From Leptasterias polaris (Eukaryota > Echinodermata > Asteroidea > Forcipulatida > Asteriidae): a DNA stretch of 64,000 nucleotides. The notes beneath the pieces were generated by a model, which saw only the letters and a program-made list of their open reading frames with translations, searched no databases and had not been told where the DNA came from. Shown here piece after piece: positions 27,801-39,800 of the stretch. The first letter of the stretch is position 1. Each line of letters starts with the position of its first letter. A program made the translations under genes and the position numbers. Location of the stretch: contig JAZGTN010000002.1 in assembly GCA_037783415.1 (NCBI GenBank), positions 3,038,001 to 3,102,000 of the forward strand, in the 5' to 3' direction.

Positions 27801-30800
27801 ATTAATGCTCACGGTTGTACAGACACACCACACCACAGCAGGCCATTCAAGTCTTCAATTCAAACGACTTCAGCAAGAGGAATTTTGTCAACTTGCCTTT
27901 CCAACCAATTCCATTACCACCAACTGCATTCTTTACAACTTTTTTATTAACAGTTTCCATCAGATCTTGGCCTCGATTGCGATCGATGAAATCTTTTCTT
28001 TTCGTCACTTTGAATTTAGTTGATCAATGCATGCAGCGATCGCGATGTTTCAAACAAACTCCACAACGACGTGCGCTTGCATTGCTGACAGATAAAAGTT
28101 ATCACAGTGTCTGTTTGCCGCCGCATCCCACACACATGAAGCGTTAGAAAAACTGCGGAACCAGTCTCTACAAAAGCAACTGTAGAATGTATGCTGTACA
28201 AGGTGCATTGTGTCTCTGTGCTATGCGTGTCAGTGTAGGCAAATCCTGAGTGCGATAGTTTATTGGATCGGTACCTAAATTATAAGAACAAAACGGGTGT
28301 GAATTCGGTTCCGCTATCATCACTTTTAACCACGCGGCAGACAACATTTAAAGTTTTTTATTTTATTTTATCATGATACATTGTTTGTAACTACATTTAC
28401 ACGGGGCGGCTTGTTTATCGTATTTAATTGAAGTATTATCGTAGCGGCGTATTCACGGCTCAAAATCGTAATTTCTACGCCCAAATCGTGTATGTTGGCA
28501 TCTCTGCTAGCCCTATATTGGTGGTCTCCCTATTTTTTTTCAATATCTTTGTTCGAGGGTGACAGTCAGAAGCCATCCAACCGTTAACTGTTGTATAGCC
28601 GGGGATCACACCCAAGTTTAGAATACAACCTGGGAAGCAGCAGCAGAGGGATAAATAATATTAAAAATAATAGGTTTAACAAATAATTTCTTACTTCAAA
28701 GAGCAGAGCACAGTGTTTCTGCAGCCTGATCCTCTCTCCGTTGGCCAGAGTCAACAGTCTATTGTCATCCATCACAGAGTTCATGTTCTCTACCCACAGA
28801 GCATCAACGTCCCCGTCAAACACGATGTACTTGCGCTCGTTCTTGTCTGTCGGTCGGTTGATCTCACGGAAAATGTTGGAGAGGAGACCGTCAGTCCAGT
28901 CACGGGTGGTGGGGTCTAGGATACCGTAGAGCTCGATGACGCTCATGGCCTTGGCGTTCATGATGTACAGTTTGGTTTGGATGCCGAGTCTGGGATGGTG
29001 GGGGGGGGGGGGGGGGGGGGGGACCCACAATAATGTGATTGTAAGCCATTATAAAAATAGGGGCGAGAGTTATTGTCAACTCTGTGATGCAAATTTAAGG
29101 AGGTAGGTTGAAATGATGGCATGTCCACCATTTGACAACCCCTGGAGTTATAGATTTCAAGGGGCTTTGGGGAACAGTTGGATAGAGATGTGACAACAAA
29201 TTCACTTGGCATTCTCATTTGCATGAAGTATGTGTCTGAACCGGGCTTAAAGGGGCACATTCATTTTGGATTAGGCACTTTGGGCCATGAGAAGCTTTTG
29301 TTATGAAATGAATATGGTTGGAAAGATGTTTTAAAAGTAGAACATAATGATTCACACAAGTATCCCTCGAAATCATGTGTTTTTCCTTTACTTTGTGAAC
29401 TAACACAGTCCACCATTTTGTAGAACAAAATGTTTGACTCCCCAAAACTATGGGCCGTGTTGGTTTACACAGTAAAAGGAAAAAACACACAATTTTAAGG
29501 GATATTTGTGTGCATCATTATTTTCTACTTTTAAAACATCTTTCCAACCATACTCACTTCATAACACATGATTTGTAGAAAGAAAAAGTTTTGACTCTAC
29601 AAAATTATGATTTGTGTTAGTTTACAAATTAAAATGAAAACCAAAATGCACTAAAGCCTTGTGCAGAATCCAAGGCAACTTACAACCAAAGTAAGAAGTG
29701 AAGAATAAGTAAAACAGAAACTGGGAATATTGAATTTATTAGCAAAGATGACGACAGTTACTCACTTTGTCTGTGCCTGTGCAAGTGCATTGATAACCAC
29801 AGTCTTTCCACCCCCAGTTGGTCCGACCACCATCGTTGTGTGTCTAGTCAGCATGGTCTCATACATCTGTACTACTTTGTCAACCTGTACATTTTGATAG
29901 TAGCAGTTTCAATCAGAGTTTCAGGTATTGCACGATTTACAAATATTGACTGCTTCAAGTTAAAACTACAACTCCAGAGGTGATTTTTTTTATTAGGAGC
30001 ATTTTATTTTTCCGGGGCGAAGTCAAGAGAAAGTAGAACGCTCTAGAGGATCTCAGAGGGGAGGTAGCTTTAACCAAAACACAAGTAAAAACAGTCGATA
30101 GTTGTTTTATAACACCCTAAACAAAAACTGTACCTAGGCCTCTAGGTACCAAGAAGCTGGTGCTATGGGTATAGTACACTGGTTGCTATGGGTATTGTAG
30201 ATTGGGTGCAACTGGTAAAGTACATTGTTTGCTGCATGTATAGCGTATCTCGTTCGCACACTTTGGCTTTCTACTAAAAATAAGACATATTATATGACAT
30301 GCTCTAAACCAATCAAAAGGCAGAATCCTTGTTAGGGGTGTTATCATGTCTAATACACTCTGAGATGTGGGCTAATAGATGGTTCCCGCTTGACAGCAAC
30401 TCAGTGTGAAGTCAGCCTTCTTTACAATCATTGTTTCATCATTTTTTAATGCAAAAATACGCTTTTGCGTGAATAATAAGTGAAGCACACTTAAGTATTT
30501 ATTATTCTTCGACTGATTGTTCGGTGAACTACTCGGCTGTGTAGAAAATCAGAGCATATGATGCCCCCAAAAGCCAAAGTCGCCCATAAAGATGGCATTT
30601 ATTGGCAACTTTGTAATGTAACACCCTGATATATGTATAGACCATTATCTTTTAATATCACAGCTGCAAGTTTGGCCAACCTTGGTCGGCAAAAGTATGA
30701 ACGGCCTTCAATGCAAAAAGAACAACTAGAATTTATTATTACGTTTAATTTTATCAAATTCCCCACATCGCTGATGAATCAATACTGTGCATCCCAAAAT

Positions 30801-33800
30801 ATAAAATACACACATTCTTTGCGAACAAAAATATATATATAACTGGGGGAAAAACGTTCTCTTACCTGGTGGTCCAGCATAATGTAGTTCTGCTCAGTCA
30901 GTGCTTGCTCCACGGCGTCATTGAAGTTGGGATATCTCACACGAGGGCAGTCTAACCCAGGGAAGAGATCCGAGATGAGACCGAGGAAGAGGGGTACATC
31001 TTCATAGACAAACTTGGGGAGGTTCATATCGCGCAGAGCTCTCATCAACACCACATCCTGGGGGCGGGGTGGGTAGGTACATGTAGGAGGGGAAACACAG
31101 GAATTTACATCCACTTTTGATTAGTATTAAATCAAAATTAACTTAAAAGGTATTACACAGGATTTGTAGAGCTGCCCAAAAAGTTTCAGACAGTGTTCAT
31201 GTTTTGTGTGATCAACCATATACATGAAATAACAAACCTGTGAAATATTTCGACTTAATCGGTTGTGTGAGTCAGGAAAAAAATAGTGAAAAACCATGCA
31301 CAATTTTCGGAAGGGTAACACTTTGTCCTTAATTTTGGTTGAAACAACCGAAATCAGCTGTTGCGTTCTTTTTTTTAAAGGCTTTCAGATAACGTTTTCT
31401 TGAATATGACTTTATTTCAGAAGGAACTATTTCGCAGAAAAAAAAGTCTCTAGAATGAAATTCATAATCAGTAAGATTTCAGCATTAAATGGAACAATGA
31501 TGTTTTGTATCTGTACCATTCCTGTATAATCAGGGATGTGATAGGCTGTTGAAAAAAACCCTGAACTCTGAGCGCAAAGTGCAAAAGCTTGGTTCAAAAA
31601 CTTGCGAGCACGAAGCCTACTAATAATATTTATCTTGGTTTTAAAAGCCCTTCTTTACAATCTGGGGCGTTATATATTGTTTTATCTTCATTTTTTTATG
31701 AATTTGATCTCAAGTAAAAAAATAAAAATAAACATTATTATTATCATATTTTTTTTTGGGGGGGGGGGGGGGGCAAAACAAAAACTGGATTTCTTTTTTG
31801 GGGAGGCAAAAAAACCAAACGGATTTCCAGTTCAGAACAGAGAAATCACATCCCTGATAACACATTTAAGCGGTTCTATAAAATTAGGCACTGGATGGAA
31901 ACCAAGACTTTGTGAATTGTTCTCTCACCTCAGATAGATCTGGGGATCCTCTCTTGAGCTCACCGGCCATGACGAGTACAGACTTGAGGGCACGCAGTCC
32001 AAAGTCATAATGGTACTGCTTAGAGAGCTGTTCCTTGGCCAGCTTGTACAGAACTGTCATCTTCTTAGCGAGGACCTAGCATGAGACATTGTGACAAAAA
32101 CATTCTTAAAATGCTGTAAATGTCGCCCAAAAAAACCAAGGATTATTTTACATAAACATCATAACAATATGTGTTTCTTGAATAAGGTGACAGCTCTTTT
32201 AAAGTAATGATTAAAACAATAATGAGACCATGAGAGTAGTATGGTTTTAAATAAACAAACTGACAAGAGGTTTTTAAACAAATGGATCGACAGTCCTACC
32301 TTGGCAAGAATGAATCCCTCGGAGAACAACATGATCTCACAGATCTGACCGAGATCAGGTACGATGACGACGACCGGTCTGAACAGGGCCTTGACACTCT
32401 CTGGTAGCTCAGTACGTCCAGCATAGCCAGGGTTCATAGTGATAAATATACCCATACGATTGTCCATGGTGATCTCATTGCCTTCAAACTGTCAACAAAT
32501 ATGCATCAGCAAAATTAACTGAATATAAACTATCTTGTGGTTATTAGTGGAATTTTTTAACTGTTAACGACTCCAAACCACTATAAAAAGTCAAATTTTT
32601 ACAGAATAAAAGGAAAACAACTAATTTAGAATTTAGTGTTTTCCTTTTATTTTGTGAAAATTTAAATTTTTTGCAACCCATGTCTACAAAAAAGACCGGT
32701 CCCTGAACAGACCGCCAACATAGGGTTAAATAGCTCCGTTGGTAGAGCGCCGGCATTTAATCTGCAGGTCACAAAATCAAGTCCCGCTCTAGTCAATTTT
32801 CTTTATTCAACCTCAAAATATTTTTAAATTTAGCCCAGTCAGGTTCCCTTCTGGTTTATTAATTGAAAATCCCCACAACACACAAATAACAGGAGAGCTA
32901 ATTTGAGGCTTAACCCACAAACTTAACCTTCCAGCAGAAACTGTATTACTATTCAGTGCCTTCAGAAACAAACTTCAAAAACCACTGAAGTGCTTTTTTT
33001 AAAATGACTAAACAACAGTTTGTTCTTCAAGCATTTTCTAATATATTTTAGAATAAGAAACACAGTTTAGATGTCCAAAACAGGAGCAATCAATTTGTCA
33101 TTAAAATTGTCTGTTTTTTTTTTCTTAGTCTGGTATATCAAGTTTCTCAAATATTTTGCACTTTTTGGGGGCACTGGGCAGGGAAACAGACTGCAGTGAA
33201 GAGCCAGTCTTTCTCCAAATATGTGAAAGTTTAAGATGTTACTGACCTGGAACTTCTTGAGGTTGTGGATGAGAGCGTTCCTGATGGTCTGGATTTGGGA
33301 GGAGATGACGGACAGGACCGAGACGTCGATACGGTTGAACTCATCAAAGCATCCCCAGGCACCGCACTGAGCTAGACCCGAGAAGATCTTACCAACCGCC
33401 TTGGGGAGGAAACACATCAATCATGACAATTTGAGTTGTGACTCATAATTATATTAACTTATACCTAAACTTCTATTCCGTTGTAATTTTTTTTTATTCA
33501 CTCTTTCTTCTTTTCCTTTTACCAGTGTGCAATATTTGTACATCTTTTTTAATTGTTTACCTTGGTGTTTTTTAAAACAAATTCGTCTTTGTTTTGTTTA
33601 CTTGGTTTAACAAAAGTTATTTTCAATGAAAATTGTGAAAAAATTCAGCTCTCGGCTGTAATTTATGATAGTAAATTACCAATATGAGTAAATAAATGAA
33701 AGAAGAACACACATTTTTGCTTTTTTTATTTTATAGAACAGATAAAACAAAAAAAGATATCTGAAATGGTAAAGTCAAATAACAAATAGACAGAGAAGGA

Positions 33801-36800
33801 TATGTTCTCTGGAATAAACTTCCTGATTCAATCCGGAACATTGTTTCTCTGCAAACTTTCAAAACAGAACTGAAGACCAACTGCTCTTTACCCAAGCATA
33901 CTGTGTCTAGTTTCTTAGTTCTAAATTGTCACAATGTTTAATCATTGTATCTCACTTTCGTCTAGTGCTGTAGCGCCATGAGTAATGCATTTTAGAATGT
34001 GCGCTTGATAAATTATTATTATGGTTTATTAAAAAAAACTGCTCATTGCAGCCTACCGGCTGAATTACAAACCAGTATACATTAAAAATAAAATGAATCC
34101 AAATAGTTTATTTAAAGTAAACAGTTTAAAAATCTATATATTATTATTATATTATAACTATGAGCAACTTTACCTTGTAATCCATACCCTCACCACAGTT
34201 AGTGACAACACACAGGAGGCCCAGAGCCTTGGCCAGGTCCTTGGTGGTCTCGGTCTTCCCGGTACCAGCTGGACCTGCAGGGGCTCCACCAAGCTGCATA
34301 GACAAGGCCTGCAACCAGAACACAATAAATCCATAGTCAGTTTTATCCAACTCTTTGTAGGCATCTATAAGTTAGTGTACTAAAGAAAAGGAAAATGACC
34401 GTTCCCATTGTCATACAAGCTTTCTATATTCGGTAAAGAAGAACAAATAAATAAATTGCTTCTCCCGCCATTTACATTGGTGTGGTGAACAACACATCAC
34501 AGCAAATCCATCCACAGCCTTGGGCCAGGTATACACATATCCTATCAAAAAAGTGTGAGTGTTAATGCGGCATGATGTGGCCGAGAGGTTTAGTGCACTG
34601 GACTCAAGCTCTGTTATTTCTGATCAGCAGAATGTGGGTTTGGGGGTTGGTCTTGACACTTGTTTCCTTAAGCAAGAACACTTGACCAATATGGCATCGA
34701 CCTTCAGATGACGTAAAGTCACAGGTGAGTTGTGTAATACAGGTAAAAGAAATCCGTTCATTTATCGTCAAGAGAACAAACAGGATGTTACATTAAGGAA
34801 GTTTATAGCTTCTCTACATCAACACAAATAGCGGTTCCTTCATAAAAAGTGTCAATGTCTCTGTGATGAAGACTCTACACTTTACAAGATAATCTAAACA
34901 TGAAGGGACCAATACAAATTTCCTGACGAATCCCATCCCAGTCATACGACGTAACGAGAGACAGATACAGAAACTTTCACAAACAATTCTTGCCAGTACC
35001 TGAGTGAGCGTGAGATAGATTCTGTCAGTCAGTGGTGTGATGACCAGTCGACCGTTCAGTCCCATGTACTCGTAACCATAGCCAAAGGTTCCTGTACACT
35101 GTCTGACGTTCAGCTCGTCTGGTTCCCTGTCCCAGTAGAATCGCAGCTGGCTCTCCCATTCAAACTCCCTCGCGTCTAAGATACTGAAATGATAAAGAGT
35201 AGACTGGTACATGAAAATCTGACAATTTTCACTGAGTTTTTGTTTTCATAAAAATGTAGACCATTTTAGTCTTCGGTGGATGATTCACAACATGTGGAAT
35301 AAAAAAAAAAAAAATCCACTGTTCCCTTCCCCAGCCAATTTTTAATGCCGTTTTACATGAAGAAAGGAAAGCAAATAGTTTGAAACCTATTGTTATGGCT
35401 GTCAGAGCTCACTAGCCCGGCGTACATTCACTAGTAAAATATGCTGTGAGCTAGTTAACATCAATTCGCAACTTGCCCCGTGGGCGACTAAAAACTGTGC
35501 AACCTACTTGATTAAAATGCTGACCTTCCCTTTCAGATGTGAATAAAACATTTCAAAATGTGCTAATTTATTTTTGAGTGTGTAAATGTACCTTCATTTG
35601 ACAATTATCTGGTTGTGATCACTACCGTTAATACATCAGAAAGATACATTTATTACGTACATGTTCAAAATCTGGGCTACTAAAACTTCCTGGAGGAGAG
35701 TAAAATGCAGTTTACTAGACCGGTGGGCTACTTTACAAAAAGCTTAAGCGCAAGGCCTTTATCAGATTAGTTTCAATCTCACCACACTGGTTTTTCAGCA
35801 AGAATGCTGGAATCATGTGCTAGGGAAGGCAGAAGAGTAAATAGAGTCTGATACGATCTGATGAAGAATGAGTTTTTTGTTACCTGTCCCTGACGAAGCC
35901 ATCGATGATATCTCTGGCGTGTACATCAATGATCAGAACAGAGTTGTACTTCTTACGATCATTACTGGACAACGGTGATCGCACCTTGCAAAAAGTAAAA
36001 ATGAAATTAAGTAAAAGTCAAAGTGACTCAAATGTTCCCAGGTCCCTCAAAAGATTCAACGAGAGGAACAACTAATTAACAAAACAGCTGAAATCAACAA
36101 TAGACAGTGCAAGTCTTGCGCATATCGAAAACGAGAAAAACAACTTGAACAAAGACTATATTTTTTCGATGAAATCAAATCTTCTTTTACAACTCTATTT
36201 ATAGAGACCGAGCGAGCAAGAGCAGCGAGGCTATGCCCGGGTCCCGGCAGGGAAGCGCGGGTAAACGGCGAGAGTAACCATGACTCTCTTAAGGTAGAGA
36301 CCGAGCGAGCATGAGCAGCGAGGAAGTACAAAATTCTTATTCTTAAGATGGCACTTGTGCATATGGGCTAATCGACTCATGCAACAATCTTTCCTTCTGG
36401 CTTTATGCCCTCCAGGGGTAAAGACTCATGCAACAATCTTTCCTTCTGGCTTTATGCCCTCCAGGGGTAAAGACTCATGCAACAATCTTTCCTTCTGACT
36501 TTATGCCCTCCAGGGGTAAAGACTCATGCAACAATCTTTCCTTCTGGCTTTATGCCCTCCAGGGGTAAAGACTCATGCAACAATCTTTCCTTCTGGCTTT
36601 ATGCCCTCCAGGGGTAAAGACTCATGCAACAATCTTTCCTTCTGGCTTTATGCCCTCCAGGGGTAAAGACTCATGCAACAATCTTTCCTTCTGGCTTTAT
36701 GCCCTCCAGGGGTAAAGACTCATGCAACAATCTTTCCTTCTGGCTTTATGCCCTCCAGGGGTAAAGACTCATGCAACAATCTTTCCTTCTGGCTTTATGC

Positions 36801-39800
36801 CCTCCAGGGGTAAAGACTCATGCAACAATCTTTCCTTCTGGCTTTATGTCCTCCAGGGGTAAAGACTCATGCAACAATCTTTCCTTCTGGCTTTATGCCC
36901 TCCAGGGGTAAAGACTCATGCAACAATCTTTCCTTCTGGCTTTATGCCCTCCAGGGGTAAAGACTCATGCAACAATCTTTCCTTCTGACTTTATGCCCTC
37001 CAGGGGTAAAGACTCATGCAACAATCTTTCCTTCTGGCTTTATGTCCTCCAGGGGTAAAGACTCATGCAACAATCTTTCCTTCTGACTTTATGCCCTCCA
37101 GGGGTAAAGACTCATGCAACAATCTTTCCTTCTGGCTTTATGCCCTCCAGGGGTAAAGACTCATGCAACAATCTTTCCTTCTGGCTTTATGCCCTCCAGG
37201 GGTAAAGACTCATGCAACAATCTTTCCTTCTGGCTTTATGTCCTCCAGGGGTAAAGACTCATGCAACAATCTTTCCTTCTGGCTTTATGCCCTCCAGGGG
37301 TAAAGACTCATGCAACAATCTTTCCTTCTGGCTTTATGCCCTCCAGGGGTAAAGACTCATGCAACAATCTTTCCTTCTGGCTTTATGCCCTCCAGGGGTA
37401 AAGACTCATGCAACAATCTTTCCTTCTGGCTTTATGCCCTCCAGGGGTAAAGACTCATGCAACAATCTTTCCTTCTGGCTTTATGCCCTCCAGGGGTAAA
37501 GACTCATGCAACATTCTTTCCTTCTGGCTTTATGCCCTCCAGGGGTAAAGACTCATGCAACAATCTTTCCTTCTGGCTTTATGCCCTCCAGGGGTAAAGA
37601 CTCATGCAACAATCTTTCCTTCTGGCTTTATGCCCTCCAGGGGTAAAGACTCATGCAACAATCTTTCCTTCTGGCTTTATGCCCTCCAGGGGTAAAGACT
37701 CATGCAACAATCTTTCCTTCTGGCTTTATGCCCTCCAGGGGTAAAGACTCATGCAACAATCTTTCCTTCTGGCTTTATGCCCTCCAGGGGTAAAGACTCA
37801 TGCAACAATCTTTCCTTCTGGCTTTATGCCCTCCAGGGGTAAAGACTCATGCAACAATCTTTCCTTCTGGCTTTATGCCCTCCAGGGGTAAAGACTCATG
37901 CAACAATCTTTCCTTCTGGCTTTATGCCCTCCAGGGGTAAAGACTCATGCAACAATCTTTCCTTCTGGCTTTATGCCCTCCAGGGGTAAAGACTCATGCA
38001 ACAATCTTTCCTTCTGGCTTTATGCCCTCCAGGGGTAAAGACTCATGCAACAATCTTTCCTTCTGGCTTTATGCCCTCCAGGGGTAAAGACTCATGCAAC
38101 AATCTTTCCTTCTGGCTTTATGCCCTCCAGGGGTAAAGACTCATGCAACAATCTTTCCTTCTGGCTTTATGCCCTCCAGGGGTAAAGACTCATGCAACAA
38201 TCTTTCCTTCTGGCTTTATGCCCTCCAGGGGTAAAGACTCATGCAACAATCTTTCCTTCTGGCTTTATGCCCTCCAGGGGTAAAGACTCATGCAACAATC
38301 TTTCCTTCTGGCTTTATGCCCTCCAGGGGTAAAGACTCATGCAACAATCTTTCCTTCTGGCTTTATGCCCTCCAGGGGTAAAGACTCATGCAACAATCTT
38401 TCCTTCTGGCTTTATGCCCTCCAGGGGTAAAGACTCATGCAACAATCTTTCCTTCTGGCTTTATGCCCTCCAGGGGTAAAGACTCATGCAACAATCTTTC
38501 CTTCTGGCTTTATACCCTCCAGGGGTAAAGAGTATTAGTAGCAGCAAACTATCCACTCCACACTGAACGTTATCAATACCTGGACCACAAGATCGTTGAT
38601 CTGTTGGTGCATCTTCTTGGCATACTTCTTCATCGCCAACTTATCTCCCAGCTTCACCACCTTATTGAAGACGTCCTCTACCTCCCATGTCCACCATACC
38701 TGGTTAGTGGCTAGGACGATCATACCCTGGTACTTGTACATCCACTGCACTCTGGAGAAGAAAACAAATATACATAATCAAGTAACAAACGCTGATCCTA
38801 TTTCATATGACTGTGTAAAGGCAGGATCATAGATTGGTAAATACTCCATAAATTACTCCAACAACTTACTTGCTGAGAAGCGCTGCAGCTGTTGATAGTA
38901 CATCAAAGAGAAAGGATCCCTTTAAAAGTATGATTTGGATGATATTTCACCCCCATAAAATTTGAATTTGATAAACGATTCATGCATGAGTGGTTTCTCA
39001 GATTTCTAAGGGCTGGTGTCCGTTCGTGAACGCTGTGGCCAGAGGTGTGGTTGGTACCCACTGTCACCTCGCAAGTCGTGGATGGATTTGACGTTCCTGT
39101 GGAAACACCGTGACAGTTTTGTGCTGTTTTCTCAGCAAGTAGACACTTTCACATGTGACTTTTAGTGTATCTTTCTTAATAATCTATGACTCTAATTTTG
39201 AAGAGTGGGCATAGCATTGGTACAAATGTTCACAGAGTTTTTTTTTTTTTTTTTTTTTAACCCTTAGGAATCAGCCCTGCAGTACATCGAGCGCCCCCGC
39301 TCGATGATTAAAATCATTTGTAGTTTTGCGTCTGCTGCCCTCTTTAGGTTGAGTCAGGCACCATCAGAAAGGTGTAGAAATAAGCTTTCCAACCATAGTA
39401 TGGTACCCCTCCTAAGAACTACATGAAAACTAATACAGAGCGAAACAGAAACCATACCATTGCTTTGTTCACCAGCAAGAAAAAAGCTTGTGTGTGTGTT
39501 TCCCATGCAAGTTTCTCCGCACAACCTCACACACTTTATCGGATTATTACGCTCTCTTTCTCTGCAATAATGCCTAAAAAGAAGCCTGAAAGGTTGGCAA
39601 ATCCTGTCCAATGTCAAAGAAAGAGATTTGAAGACTTAGAAAAATTAAGATTTGTTGAGGGTGTCGACGAGAGCGACGAAAATGGTGATCTCGACAGTGA
39701 TGAGGAAGACATGCTGAATGAACGCATCGATCCATTGACCGGTAGTGGTATGACTTTTCAGTGAAGGAGTTACAGCTGTCACTTTTGTTTATGTTTCCAA

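Noticed and set aside
36374..38529. CRISPR-like array of 49-bp repeats
   Set aside because: Units are directly adjacent with no spacers, in an intron of an animal gene; a minisatellite.
39423..39569. Upstream extension of the frame inside the piggyBac-like element
   Set aside because: The open stretch before the MPKKK methionine has no composition or motif continuity; the later ATG is the better start if it was ever coding.
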